64,000 bases of DNA from Roseateles amylovorans (GCF_025398155.2 NZ_CP104562.2:1178001-1242000); one strand, 5' to 3'; positions 15,717-24,751 are shown, counted from the first letter of the stretch. Numbers and translations are program-made. The notes: a model not told the origin generated them from the sequence alone.

Positions 15717-16364
15717 TTATAGATAGTGCGCCGTTCGCGTCATGACCCGTGCGGCGACACGCATCAGCCGCTTGACCGGCGCCGGCAGCGCCACGGCGCC
15801 GCGGGCGATGGCCTCTTCCGCGTGACGGGCTTCCTCGTCCTTCATCTGGGTGACGATGGCGCGGGAGGTTTCATCTCCCTGGGGCAGTCGCTCGAGGTGG
15901 CTGTCCAGATGGGCCTCCACCTGACGCTCGGTCTCCACCACAAAGCCCAGGCTGACCTTGTCGCTCACCAGGCCGGCGGCCGTGCCGATGGCGAAAGCAC
16001 CTGCATACCATAGGGGATTGAGCAGGCTGGGACGGTCGTTGAGGTCGCGCAGCCGCTCGGCCGTCCAGGCCAAGTGGTCGAGTTCTTCCTGTGCGGCGTG
16101 TTCGAGGTGGGTGCGCAATTCTTCATTGCGGGTGCTCAGTGCCTGTGCCCGGTAGAGCGCCTGCGCACAGATCTCGCCGACATGATTGACCCGCATCAGC
16201 GCGGCGGATTCGCGTCGCTGGGTCTCGTCCAAGGGCGAATCGGGACGGGTTGCGACCGGGGTTGGACGGGACATCGGGGCCACACCGGCCAGGGTTTTCA
16301 ACCCATGGTCCAGGGTGGAAATCCACGCGTCCGTTCGGGTAAGGCGCCGGGACTTTGCTTGCAT
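15717..16364 (-). CDS. coq7: Coq7-type 3-demethoxyubiquinol 3-hydroxylase
   Basis: Coq7 is a membrane-associated diiron monooxygenase catalysing a late ring hydroxylation in ubiquinone synthesis. The 215-residue product carries the carboxylate/histidine ligands in the expected order: LMRVNHVGEICAQALY, QEELDHLAW, ETERQVEAHLDSHLERLP and KDEEARHAEEAI. Two copies of an E-x6-Y/EExxH-type pattern are visible. The start (MQAKSRRLTRTDAW) gives the usual family length; an in-frame extension of 39 codons would be Arg/His-rich and unsupported. It stands as a single gene facing the osmC-like gene. Confidence 0.94.
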   Translation of the reverse strand: MQAKSRRLTRTDAWISTLDHGLKTLAGVAPMSRPTPVATRPDSPLDETQRRESAALMRVNHVGEICAQALYRAQALSTRNEELRTHLEHAAQEELDHLAWTAERLRDLNDRPSLLNPLWYAGAFAIGTAAGLVSDKVSLGFVVETERQVEAHLDSHLERLPQGDETSRAIVTQMKDEEARHAEEAIARGAVALPAPVKRLMRVAARVMTRTAHYL

Positions 16365-16640
16365 CGTGTGCGCTGGGCATGCCAATTGATTCCGCAGTTT
16401 AGGGCGGTGGGGATATCCATGGCGGCAGCTCCGGTCGTCGTTATTGTGCGAATGCCTGATGACACATTTCTTTCTCTGCATACGCGTTGCACGGAGCCAA
16501 CGAAATCAGGACTTTTCCGGGGTCGCCGCTGGTCAGGGCCGATCGGAACTGTTGCAATACGGCACAGCTTCATTGCAGGAGCTTGGTTTGCGAACACCCA
16601 GTGGGGGCCGCAGGCCTCATTGAAGATCTAGGAGTCTCTA

Positions 16641-17684
16641 ATGAAGAAATCACTCGTCGCGCTGGCTGTGCTGGCAGGTTTCGCCGGTGCCGCCGCCGCT
16701 CAATCGTCCGTGACCCTGTTCGGTGTCATCGACGTCGCTGCTCGCTACACCAAGGCCAATGGCCAGAACACGTCCCAGCTGTCGAATGACGGCAGCAGCT
16801 CCAGCCGCTTCGGCGTGCGTGGTGTTGAGGACCTGGGTGGCGGTCTGAAGGCCGGTTTCTGGCTGGAAGGCGCTTTCTCCGCTGACGCGGGTACTGCCGA
16901 TTCCTCCAAGTTCTGGGGCCGTCGCGCTTCCGTGAGCCTGATGGGCGAATTCGGTGAAGTCCGTCTGGGCCGTGGCAAGACCTCGACCCGTCTGGTCGTC
17001 GATGACTTCGACGTCTACAGCACCACCGGTCTGGGCGATGTGACCCGCGTGTACAGCCTGCTGGGCAGCGGCACGCAGACCATCAACCGCGCTGACAACC
17101 TGGTGCAGTACTTCCTGCCGGGTAACCTGGGTGGCGCTTACGGCTCGTTCGACGTGGCCGCAGGCGAAGGCGCTGTCGGCGCCAAGTCCTACGGTGGCCG
17201 TCTGGGTTGGAAGGATGGCGCGATCAACGTCGCTGCTGGCTACCAAACCACGGAAGCCGCTGGCACCGCCAAGTTCAAGCAAGCCTCCCTGGGTGGCAGC
17301 TATGACTTCGGCATGGTCAAGGTCAGCGGCCTGCTGTCGCAGCTGAAGTTCAACAATCTCAAGCAAAACATCTACACCATTGGCGCCACCGTTCCGGTGA
17401 CGACGTCTGGTACGGTGCTGGCTCAGTTCTCCAAGTCGAGCACCAACGGTGCTGCGGACCGCATCAGCGCGCCAAACCTGGCCACTATCGGTGTTGCTGG
17501 CGACGCGAAGATGTTCACGGTGGGCTACCTTCACAGCCTGTCTAAGCGTACGGCGCTGTACGCCACTGGCTCGATCATCGACAACGACCGCGGTGCCAAC
17601 TTCCGTGTTGCCACCAACGCAGTGTCCGCCGCTCCTGGCGGCAAGTCCGGCGGTGTGGACGTGGGCGTGAAGCACAGCTTCTAA
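16641..17684 (+). CDS. General porin (Gram-negative porin family, 16-stranded type)
   Basis: This is an outer-membrane trimeric porin for passive uptake of small hydrophilic solutes. The 347-residue precursor has a signal peptide (MKKSLVALAVLAGFAGAAAA, cleaved before QSSVTLFG) and a C-terminal Phe in GVKHSF. It contains the Burkholderiales porin hallmarks SSRFGVRGVEDLGGGLKAGFWLEGAF and WGRRASVSLMGEFGEVRLGRGKT. Codon use is strongly biased toward C/G-ending codons, as in highly expressed genes. AGGAG lies seven bases before the ATG, and a strong terminator follows 39 bases after the stop. The gene resembles Omp32/OpcP relatives, but no specific symbol can be assigned. Confidence 0.94.
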   Translation: MKKSLVALAVLAGFAGAAAAQSSVTLFGVIDVAARYTKANGQNTSQLSNDGSSSSRFGVRGVEDLGGGLKAGFWLEGAFSADAGTADSSKFWGRRASVSLMGEFGEVRLGRGKTSTRLVVDDFDVYSTTGLGDVTRVYSLLGSGTQTINRADNLVQYFLPGNLGGAYGSFDVAAGEGAVGAKSYGGRLGWKDGAINVAAGYQTTEAAGTAKFKQASLGGSYDFGMVKVSGLLSQLKFNNLKQNIYTIGATVPVTTSGTVLAQFSKSSTNGAADRISAPNLATIGVAGDAKMFTVGYLHSLSKRTALYATGSIIDNDRGANFRVATNAVSAAPGGKSGGVDVGVKHSF

Positions 17685-17722
17685 TCCCGTCGTCGGATCT
17701 ACGGATCCTTCGGACACCAAAA

Positions 17723-17746
17723 GCCGCCCCTCGGGGCGGCTTTTTT
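17723..17746 (+). terminator. Strong intrinsic terminator after the first porin
   Basis: An eight-base-pair perfect stem GCCGCCCC/GGGGCGGC with a two-base loop (TC) is followed by six T residues. It is well placed 38 bases after the porin stop. Confidence 0.92.
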
Positions 17747-18037
17747 CATGGCCGCTCGGATGGCGGCTCGTGCCTCCGTGCCCGGACTGTGAGGTGCCCA
17801 CTTTGGCTGTGCTCAAGGGGGCGAGTCAGGCCTTGCTTTTCGCGCGGCGATCAACGCCATGACCCTCGCCGGGCGGCAGTCGCCCAATTCCGCATCTTGA
17901 GGCTCCCTGCGAAGTAGTCACCAACTTGACAGGGTTTGCTCGTGTGGGCGATCAGCAACATGCTCGATCTTCAGTGCGAACGTTCGCTGAGAATCAATCT
18001 CGGCGAATAGACCACACCTACAAATGGAGACAGACCT
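17747..18037. other. Leader region of the second porin
   Basis: No gene is supported here. A consensus -35 hexamer TTGACA lies at 17926–17931; the best -10 candidate, GATCAG at 17950–17955, is poor. A 12-base perfect palindrome, GCGAACGTTCGC, sits at 17976–17987 within the likely 5' leader. The leader would be about 75 bases long. Confidence 0.45.
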
Positions 18038-19093
18038 ATGAAGAATGCTGCCATGGCGCTCGGCCTTGTTGCTGCCGGCGTCAGCTCCGCCTGGGCACAG
18101 TCCAGTGTCCAGCTCTACGGGATCCTGGATGCCGGCGTTCGCTGGACCAGCAACGCCAACGCGGGCTCGTCCAAGAACCAGCTCATTCCTGGCGGGATGT
18201 CGCAAAGCCGACTCGGCATCAATGTGACCGAGGATCTGGGCGGCGGGCTCAAGGCCATTGCCAACCTGGAGCACCGGCTGAACTCCGACAACGGCACACA
18301 GGCAGCGACGGACTTCTGGCGTCAGTCGTGGGTGGGTCTTCAATCCAGCGAATTCGGCCGCATCACGCTCGGCCGCCAATACAACATCCTGTTCGACATC
18401 TACACGTCGACCTACGCCTCCTTCAAGTATTCGCCCTACATCGAGGCCTACAAGCCGGAGATCGGCCTATCCATGGGCGCGCGGCAGGACAACATGGTGA
18501 AGTACCTGGCCGAGTTCGGCCCGGTGCGTGGCGAAATCCAGGTGTCGGCGGGTGAGGGCAACACCCAGAACAAGTCGTTCGGTGGATTGCTGCGTTATGC
18601 GGAAGGTGCGTTCTCTGCGGGGGGCGCGTATTTGCAGGTGGAAGACACCTTGGGCAAGAAGGTCAAGGGCTACACCGCCGGTGCCGGCTACAACGACGGG
18701 CCGTGGTATCTGAACGTGTCATGGGCGACCAACAAGTTCGATCGTGGCGGCCTGCTGGGGGCGGCCTACACGTCCGGTCTGTTGGGTCCCGTGCTCAATG
18801 CCGCAGCCAATGATGTAAAGAAGCGCGACATGGTGTCCGCCGGGTTCACCTATCAGGCCACCCCGCAGCTCAACCTCGGCGCCCACTATTGGTATGCCAC
18901 GCAGACCCACTATGTGGTGTCGACCAGCAAGAGCAAGGGGCATTACCTCGCGTTCGTGGCGGATTACGCCTTCTCCAAGCGCACCGATGCGTATGTCGAG
19001 CTGGACTACACCAAGCACGACGGCGCGGTCCGCTTCCAGAATGGTGCAGAGAAACGCGGTGGGGCGATCGTCGGTATGCGTCACCGTTTCTGA
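18038..19093 (+). CDS. General porin, second copy
   Basis: This is a second outer-membrane porin of the same family. The 351-residue precursor has a signal peptide (MKNAAMALGLVAAGVSSAWA, cleaved before QSSVQLYG) and ends in a Phe-terminated strand, GMRHRF. The motif SRLGINVTEDLGGGLKAIANLEHRLNSD aligns with the constriction-loop region of the first porin. The two proteins differ clearly, so this is not a recent duplication. GGAGAC lies nine bases before the ATG, and a hairpin terminator follows about 90 bases after the stop. Each copy has its own leader and terminator, suggesting independent expression. Confidence 0.93.
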   Translation: MKNAAMALGLVAAGVSSAWAQSSVQLYGILDAGVRWTSNANAGSSKNQLIPGGMSQSRLGINVTEDLGGGLKAIANLEHRLNSDNGTQAATDFWRQSWVGLQSSEFGRITLGRQYNILFDIYTSTYASFKYSPYIEAYKPEIGLSMGARQDNMVKYLAEFGPVRGEIQVSAGEGNTQNKSFGGLLRYAEGAFSAGGAYLQVEDTLGKKVKGYTAGAGYNDGPWYLNVSWATNKFDRGGLLGAAYTSGLLGPVLNAAANDVKKRDMVSAGFTYQATPQLNLGAHYWYATQTHYVVSTSKSKGHYLAFVADYAFSKRTDAYVELDYTKHDGAVRFQNGAEKRGGAIVGMRHRF

Positions 19094-19180
19094 ACGGATC
19101 GATGCCTAAGGACACCTCATTGGTGTCTATCGACCGCCTGACGCATCGCGGCGACCCGCGACAGCGGGCGACCTGACGCA

Positions 19181-19206
19181 GGAACCGCCTTCGGGCGGTT
19201 CCTCGT
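19181..19206 (+). terminator. Intrinsic terminator after the second porin
   Basis: The stem GGAACCGCC/GGGCGGTTCC with a short TTC loop is followed by TCGTTT. It separates the porin from the peptide-transport operon. Confidence 0.8.
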
Positions 19207-19461
19207 TTCTGCCTTCGCGAGGCCAAGCCATGCACTGAGTGCGGTCACCTCGCACCGTGACGGAGCTAACACCAACTTCTGCGAAACCGCAGGTCGTTGC
19301 AGCTTTCGCGGATGTCGCGCCATGCGCACGTTTAGGGCTTTCCCAGTTGCCCTTGGCGTGCTGCGTCCCGGATGATGGGACGCTTCAAGAAGCGCGCGCC
19401 TTCGGGGGTCAGGTCATGCCAGGGTCAAACGACCAGGTGGGATCGCCGGGGCCGATCCCAC
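19207..19461. promoter_or_regulatory. Structured leader upstream of the dpp-like operon
   Basis: The stretch has no gene on either strand that can be supported. It holds two perfect inverted repeats. One is GCGTCCC/GGGACGC at 19363–19383, with a seven-base loop. The other is GTGGGATCG/CGATCCCAC at 19437–19461, also with a seven-base loop, whose last base abuts the proposed ATG. No convincing sigma70 promoter was seen. The second repeat could be an operator or could fold in the mRNA and limit access to the start codon. Confidence 0.45.
19437..19461 (+). promoter_or_regulatory. Inverted repeat directly abutting the dppB-like start codon
   Basis: A nine-base perfect repeat, GTGGGATCG and its complement CGATCCCAC, surrounds a seven-base G/C-rich loop. 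It ends at the base before the ATG at 19462. There is no other Shine–Dalgarno sequence near, so folding of this element could control initiation. Confidence 0.5.
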
Positions 19462-20439
19462 ATGCTGGTTTTCATTCTCCGCCGTCTGGCGCAAGCCCTG
19501 GTCGTCATGCTGACGGTGGCTTTCATCGCCTTCATGCTGTTCCAGTATGTGGGCGATCCCGTCCACAACCTGCTGGGCCAGGACGCCACCCCTGAGCAGC
19601 GCGAGCAACTGCGCCGCGATCTGGGCCTGGATCAGTCCTTCGCGGTGCAGTTCGGCCATTTCGTGGTCAATGCAGCGCAGGGCGAGTTCGGCATCAGCCT
19701 GCAGCAGGGCCGCAAGGTGTCGACCCTGATCATGGAGCGCTTTCCCGCCACGCTGGAACTCTCCGCCGTGGCCGCATTGATCGCGGTGGGTCTGGGCATT
19801 CCGCTGGGGGTCTATGCGGCCTTGCGACGCGGCAGTTTCGGCACCCAACTGGCCATGGCCTTGTCGCTGGTGGGGGTCTCGCTTCCCACGTTCCTGATTG
19901 GCATCTTGCTGATCCTCACCTTCGCTGTGCAACTGCAGTGGTTACCCAGCAATGGCCGCGGTGACGTGGTGATGCTGGGCAAGTGGAGCACCGGGCTGCT
20001 GACGGTGGATGGATTGCGGCATGTGCTGCTGCCGGCCATCACCTTGTCGGTGTTCCAACTGACCTTGATCCTGCGCATCGTGCGGGCCGAGATGCTGGAA
20101 GTGCTGCGCACGGACTACATCAAGTTCGCCCGCGCCCGAGGCTTGAGCAACCGGGTGATCTACTTCGGCCATGCGCTCAAGAACACCCTGGTGCCGGTGA
20201 TGACGATCACCGGTCTTCAGTTGGGCTCGTTGATTGCCTTCTCCATCATCACCGAGACCGTGTTTCAATGGCCCGGCATGGGGTTGCTGTTCATTCAGGC
20301 GGTCCAGTTTCCGGACATTCCGGTGATGGCCGCCTACCTTTGCCTGATCTCGTTGATCTTCGTCGTCATCAACCTGGTGGTGGATTTGCTGTACTTTGTC
20401 GTCGACCCCCGGCTGCGGCTGAGCGGCGGCGCCCACTGA
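19462..20439 (+). CDS. Dipeptide/oligopeptide-type ABC transporter permease (DppB-like)
   Basis: This is an inner-membrane permease of a peptide/nickel-class (PepT) importer. The 325-residue product starts MLVFILRRLAQALVVMLTVAF, the standard DppB N-terminus. It has about six membrane helices and the EAA-type loop (DYIKFARARGLSNRVIYFGHALKNTLVPVMT) that contacts the ATPases. An in-frame start 30 codons upstream would add a basic, unrelated segment, so the internal ATG is preferred although it has no clear ribosome-binding site and follows an inverted repeat. It is the first gene of a five-gene operon with no substrate-binding protein gene. Confidence 0.92.
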   Translation: MLVFILRRLAQALVVMLTVAFIAFMLFQYVGDPVHNLLGQDATPEQREQLRRDLGLDQSFAVQFGHFVVNAAQGEFGISLQQGRKVSTLIMERFPATLELSAVAALIAVGLGIPLGVYAALRRGSFGTQLAMALSLVGVSLPTFLIGILLILTFAVQLQWLPSNGRGDVVMLGKWSTGLLTVDGLRHVLLPAITLSVFQLTLILRIVRAEMLEVLRTDYIKFARARGLSNRVIYFGHALKNTLVPVMTITGLQLGSLIAFSIITETVFQWPGMGLLFIQAVQFPDIPVMAAYLCLISLIFVVINLVVDLLYFVVDPRLRLSGGAH

Positions 20440-20440
20440 C

Positions 20441-21646
20441 ATGAATGCGTTGAGCACTGCGGCCGCCGGCACCTACCAGCGCCTGCTGGAGGCCCGCGGC
20501 GAACTGGTGGCCTTGCGCCGCGAGCTGCATGCGATGCCGGAGCTGGGCTTCGAAGAGCGCCGCACCGGCGCGCGTATCGTGCAGGCCTTGCGGGCCTGCG
20601 GCGTCGATGAAATCCATGAAGGCATCGGTCGCACCGGCCTGGTGGCGGTGATTCACGGCCAGCCGTCGGACCGCCCGCGTCTGATCGGGCTGCGCGCGGA
20701 CATGGACGCCTTGCCGCTCAAGGAGCAGAACGATTTCGCCTGGCGTTCCGCGTCACCGGGACTGATGCATGCCTGCGGACATGACGGACATTGCGCCATG
20801 CTGGTCGGCGCGGCCCGCTACCTGGCCCAGACGCGGCAGTTCGCCGGCACGGCCGTGCTGGTGTTTCAGCCGGGCGAGGAGGGCTATGGCGGCGCACGGG
20901 AAATGATCGCCGATGGCCTGTTCGATCGATTCCCGGTCGAGGCCACTTATGCGATGCACAACTGGCCGCATCTGCCGCCGGGCAAGATCGGACTCAATCG
21001 GGGCGCGATGATGGCCGCGGCCGACCGCGTGCAGATCAGCATCCAGGGCCGCGGCGGTCACGGCGCTCATCCGCATCTCAGTGTGGATCCCGTGTTGATC
21101 GCCGGGCACATCATCACCGCGGTGCAGAGCCTGGTGTCGCGCAACATTGCGCCGATCGAGCAGGCGGTCGTGAGTCTGTGCGCGATGCAGGCCGGCGAGC
21201 CGAGTGCCTTCAGCGTGATTCCCGAACTGGCCCAGCTCACCGGCACGGTGCGCAGCTTCAAGCCGGAAGTTCAACAGTTGCTGGAAGAGCGCATGACGCG
21301 CCTGGTGGAATCGGTCGCACTGGGCTTTGGTGCGAGCGCCAAGGTCGACTATCAACGGCTTTATCCCGCCACGATCAACAGCGCCCCCGAGGCTGATTTC
21401 GCGATCCAGGTGTCGCAGTGGCTGGTGGGCGCCGAGAACGTGGACGACAAACTGCCGCCCAGCATGGGCAGCGAGGACTTCGCCTTCATGCTGCAGGCCC
21501 GGCCCGGCGCTTATCTGAGACTGGGGCAGGGCGGACCTTGCGGCCTGCACCAGCCCCGCTACGACTTCAACGACGAGGTGCTGCCGCTGGGCTCTGCCCT
21601 GTTTGCCGCGCTGGTCGAACAGGGCCTGCCGGTGACGCCGGCGTGA
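20441..21646 (+). CDS. M20-family amidohydrolase (hippurate/N-acyl-amino-acid hydrolase type)
   Basis: M20D metallo-hydrolases remove acyl groups from N-acyl amino acids or act on small peptide-like amides in the cytoplasm. The 401-residue product has GLRADMDALPLKE, the metal ligands in HACGHDGH, the catalytic region QPGEEGYGGAREMI, the HNWPHLPPGKIGL segment and the lid-domain motif GHGAHPHLSVDPV. A distal metal ligand lies in GSEDFAFML. It starts one base after the upstream permease stop and is followed by the second permease. Its place inside the transporter operon suggests that it processes the imported compound. Substrate unproven. Confidence 0.92.
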   Translation: MNALSTAAAGTYQRLLEARGELVALRRELHAMPELGFEERRTGARIVQALRACGVDEIHEGIGRTGLVAVIHGQPSDRPRLIGLRADMDALPLKEQNDFAWRSASPGLMHACGHDGHCAMLVGAARYLAQTRQFAGTAVLVFQPGEEGYGGAREMIADGLFDRFPVEATYAMHNWPHLPPGKIGLNRGAMMAAADRVQISIQGRGGHGAHPHLSVDPVLIAGHIITAVQSLVSRNIAPIEQAVVSLCAMQAGEPSAFSVIPELAQLTGTVRSFKPEVQQLLEERMTRLVESVALGFGASAKVDYQRLYPATINSAPEADFAIQVSQWLVGAENVDDKLPPSMGSEDFAFMLQARPGAYLRLGQGGPCGLHQPRYDFNDEVLPLGSALFAALVEQGLPVTPA

Positions 21647-21755
21647 GGCCCGCCACCCGGGCGATCGCCGATCGCCGCCTCGGCCCGCTGATGGTTCTAC
21701 CCCCTTCACCATGTCTCCCGGCAGCACGCATGATTTCGCACGGAGTGTCCAAGCT

Positions 21756-22727
21756 ATGAGTTCCACTGCGCCGCCCTCGGTGCCGCCCTCACCGAACCCC
21801 GGCCCCCCCACGCGGGCGCCGAACGCGCTGCAGCGCTTTTTCGATGGCGACGTCTGGCATTCCTTCACCCGCTCGCCGGTGACGATGGCGGCGGCCGTCG
21901 TGGCCCTGTTCTGCCTGGTGTGTGCCGTCTTCGCGCCGTGGATCGCGCCGCATGATCCCTTCGATCTGTCGACCGTCGACCTGATGGACTCCCGCCTCCC
22001 GCCCGCATGGAGCGAGGGCGGATCCACCAAGTTCCTGCTGGGGACCGATGACCAGGGCCGCGACCTGCTGAGCGCCATCATGTATGGGGCGCGGATTTCG
22101 ATGCTGGTGGGTTTCGCCTCGGTGCTGGTGTCGATGGTGATCGGCATTGCGCTGGGCCTGCTGGCGGGGTTCGTCGGCGGCAAGACCGATGCCTTCATCA
22201 TGCGGGTCTGCGATGTGATGCTGTCCTTCCCCTCCATCCTGGTGGCGCTGCTGGTGGACGGCATCGGCCGTGTGCTGCTGCCCGATGCGCATGGCACGCT
22301 GGCCTTCGCGGTGCTGATCCTGGCGATCTCGCTGACCGGCTGGGTCCAGTACGCCCGCACCGTGCGTGGCTCCACGCTGGTCGAGCGCAACAAGGAATAT
22401 GTGCAGGCCGCGCGTGTCATCGGCGTCAAGACGCCGGCCATCATGTGGCGCCATGTGCTGCCGAATGTCACCGGGCCGGTGCTGGTGCTGGGCACCTTGC
22501 AGGTGGCCTCCGCCATCCTGACCGAGGCGACGCTGTCCTTCCTTGGCGTGGGCGTGCCGCCGACCAGTCCGTCGTTGGGGACGCTGATCCGCATCGGCAA
22601 CGACTTCCTGTTCTCCGGGGAATGGTGGATCACGATCTGGCCCAGTGTGATGCTGGTGATGATTGCGCTGTCGGTGAATCTGCTGGGTGATTGGCTGCGT
22701 GACGCGCTCAATCCCCGTCTGCGTTGA
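21756..22727 (+). CDS. Dipeptide/oligopeptide-type ABC transporter permease (DppC-like)
   Basis: This is the second permease of the importer, 323 residues from the chosen start MSSTAPPSVPP. A Pro-rich cytoplasmic N-terminus leads into the first helix (AAAVVALFCLVCAVFAPWIAPHDP). The DppC signature LLGTDDQGRDLLSAIMYGARIS and the EAA loop (EYVQAARVIGVKTPAIMWRHVLPN) follow. An ATG 15 codons upstream is possible but has no ribosome-binding site; the chosen ATG has GGAG 11 bases away. A gap of 109 bases separates it from the amidohydrolase. Confidence 0.92.
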   Translation: MSSTAPPSVPPSPNPGPPTRAPNALQRFFDGDVWHSFTRSPVTMAAAVVALFCLVCAVFAPWIAPHDPFDLSTVDLMDSRLPPAWSEGGSTKFLLGTDDQGRDLLSAIMYGARISMLVGFASVLVSMVIGIALGLLAGFVGGKTDAFIMRVCDVMLSFPSILVALLVDGIGRVLLPDAHGTLAFAVLILAISLTGWVQYARTVRGSTLVERNKEYVQAARVIGVKTPAIMWRHVLPNVTGPVLVLGTLQVASAILTEATLSFLGVGVPPTSPSLGTLIRIGNDFLFSGEWWITIWPSVMLVMIALSVNLLGDWLRDALNPRLR

Positions 22728-22739
22728 ACGGGTCGCGAG

Positions 22740-23708
22740 ATGACTGCCTTGCTTGAAGTTCGCCACCTGCGGGTGGAATTCCCGACACGTCGCGGCACGC
22801 TGGTCGCGCTGGACGACATTTCCTTCGACATCGCGCCCGGGGAGGTGTTGGGCGTGGTGGGCGAGTCCGGTGCCGGCAAGTCGTTGACCGGGGCGGCCAT
22901 CATCGGCTTGCTGGAGCCGCCGGGCCGCATCGCCGGCGGCGAAATCCGGCTCGAGGGACGCCGCATCGATCAGCTCTCGCCCGATGAGATGCGCCGTGTG
23001 CGCGGACGGCAGATCGGCGCCATCTTCCAGGATCCGCTGACCTCGCTCAACCCGCTCTACAGCGTGGGGCGTCAGTTGATCGAGACCATCACCGCGCACC
23101 TGCCATTGACCGCTCGGCAGGCGCGTGCACGCGCCATCGAGCTGCTGGCCGCAACCGGCATCCCCGCACCCGAAGCGCGGGTGGACCAGTATCCGCATCA
23201 GTTTTCCGGCGGCATGCGCCAGCGGGTGGTGATCGCGCTGGCCCTGGCCGCCAATCCCAAGCTGATCGTGGCCGATGAGCCCACCACCGCGCTGGATGTG
23301 TCGATCCAGGCGCAGATCATTGCCTTGCTGAAGCGCGTCTGCAAAGAGCAGGGCGCGGCCGTGATGCTGGTGACGCATGACATGGGGGTCATCGCCGAGA
23401 CCTGCGACCGGGTCGCGGTGATGTATGCCGGACGCGTTGCCGAGATCGGACCGGTGCAGGAGGTGATTCATCGCCCCGGACATCCCTACACCGCGGGACT
23501 GATGGGCTCGATTCCGGCGATGGATGAAGACCGCGAGCGTCTGGTGCAGATCGATGGTGCGATGCCCCGACTCAATGCGATCCCATCAGGTTGCGCCTTC
23601 CATCCGCGTTGCCCGAAGGCCTTCGACCGTTGCGAGCAGCAGCGTCCTGAATTGATGGCGGCTCCCGCCACTGCGGCAGCCTGCTGGCTGCATGGAGGTG
23701 CCGCATGA
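22740..23708 (+). CDS. Peptide ABC transporter ATP-binding protein (DppD-like)
   Basis: This is a cytoplasmic ATPase of the importer, 322 residues long. It has Walker A GESGAGKS, Q-loop IFQDPLTSLNP, signature FSGGMRQR, Walker B LIVADEPTTALD and an H-loop in VTHDMG. The C-terminal oligopeptide/dipeptide extension contains CAFHPRCPKAFDRCEQQRP, a cysteine cluster typical of DppD/OppD that can bind an iron–sulfur cluster. Its TGA overlaps the next ATG by four bases, so the two ATPases are likely made in equal amounts. Confidence 0.95.
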   Translation: MTALLEVRHLRVEFPTRRGTLVALDDISFDIAPGEVLGVVGESGAGKSLTGAAIIGLLEPPGRIAGGEIRLEGRRIDQLSPDEMRRVRGRQIGAIFQDPLTSLNPLYSVGRQLIETITAHLPLTARQARARAIELLAATGIPAPEARVDQYPHQFSGGMRQRVVIALALAANPKLIVADEPTTALDVSIQAQIIALLKRVCKEQGAAVMLVTHDMGVIAETCDRVAVMYAGRVAEIGPVQEVIHRPGHPYTAGLMGSIPAMDEDRERLVQIDGAMPRLNAIPSGCAFHPRCPKAFDRCEQQRPELMAAPATAAACWLHGGAA

Positions 23709-24751
23709 GTGCCGTGATGACGACAGACGGTGAACAGGCCGCTTCCGACGGCCGCCAGGGAGCGGTGCTGGTCGAGGTGCGCGAGCTATCCAAGAGCTTC
23801 GACGTGTCCGCGCCCTGGCTCAATCGCGTGATCGAGCGCAAGCCGCGCCAGTTCGTGCATGCGGTCGACGGGGTGAGTTTCCAGATCGAGCGCGGGACGA
23901 CCCTGGCGCTGGTCGGCGAATCCGGTTGCGGCAAAAGCACCGTCGCCCGTTTGCTGGTCGGGCTGTACCGGCCCAGCGGCGGTGAGGTGAGGTTTGACGA
24001 TGTGGACATCGCCACGACACTGGCCGGTCCGGGGGCGCTGCCATTGCGTCGACGGATGCAGATGATCTTTCAGGATCCGTATGCGAGCCTGAATCCGCGC
24101 TGGAAGGTGCAGGACATCGTCGGCGAACCGCTGCGCGAGCATGGCCTGGTGCGCGATGGGGCGGCATTGAAGCAGCGGGTGGGCGAGCTGCTGGTCTCGG
24201 TGGGGCTGTCGCCGGCGGATGTGGAGAAGTTTCCGCATCAGTTTTCCGGTGGCCAGCGCCAACGTATCTCCATCGCCCGTGCCCTGGCGACCGAGCCGGA
24301 GTTCCTGGTCTGCGACGAACCGACGTCAGCGCTTGACGTGTCGGTGCAGGCCCAGGTGCTCAACATCATGAAAGACCTGCAACGGCGGCAGGGCCTGACC
24401 TATCTGTTCATTTCGCACAACCTGGCGGTGGTGCGGCATGTCGCCGACCAGGTCGGTGTGATGTACCTGGGGCGGCTGGTCGAGCAGGCGGACAAGCGGC
24501 GTCTGTTCGCCGCGCCTCGTCATCCCTACACCCGGATGCTGCTGGATGCGATTCCCGACATCCACATGACGGGTCGTTCCCGCACGCCGGTTCAGGGCGA
24601 GGTGCCGAATCCGCTCAATCCACCCACCGGCTGCAGTTTCCATCCGCGCTGTCCGCATGCGAATGCGCGCTGCAGCCAGGAGCGACCGGCGCTGCTGACG
24701 GTGGAGGGCACACGCGTTGCGTGTCACGCGGTCGAGGAAGGGCGGATCTGA
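23705..24751 (+). CDS. Peptide ABC transporter ATP-binding protein (DppF-like)
   Basis: This is the partner ATPase, 348 residues long. It has Walker A GESGCGKST, Q-loop IFQDPYASLNPRW, signature FSGGQRQR, Walker B FLVCDEPTSALD and H-loop FISHNLAVV. A C-terminal Cys-containing extension (CSFHPRCPHANARCSQERP) matches the DppF/OppF family. The N-terminal segment before the nucleotide-binding domain (SFDVSAPWLNRVIERKPRQFVHAV) is slightly expanded, as is common in this branch. It ends the operon; no clear terminator follows within 190 bases. Confidence 0.95.
   Translation: MSAVMTTDGEQAASDGRQGAVLVEVRELSKSFDVSAPWLNRVIERKPRQFVHAVDGVSFQIERGTTLALVGESGCGKSTVARLLVGLYRPSGGEVRFDDVDIATTLAGPGALPLRRRMQMIFQDPYASLNPRWKVQDIVGEPLREHGLVRDGAALKQRVGELLVSVGLSPADVEKFPHQFSGGQRQRISIARALATEPEFLVCDEPTSALDVSVQAQVLNIMKDLQRRQGLTYLFISHNLAVVRHVADQVGVMYLGRLVEQADKRRLFAAPRHPYTRMLLDAIPDIHMTGRSRTPVQGEVPNPLNPPTGCSFHPRCPHANARCSQERPALLTVEGTRVACHAVEEGRI

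Noticed and set aside
20753..23483. Long minus-strand frames opposite the peptide-transport operon
   Set aside because: They are mirror frames of high-GC genes with clear domains on the plus strand and have unnatural composition.
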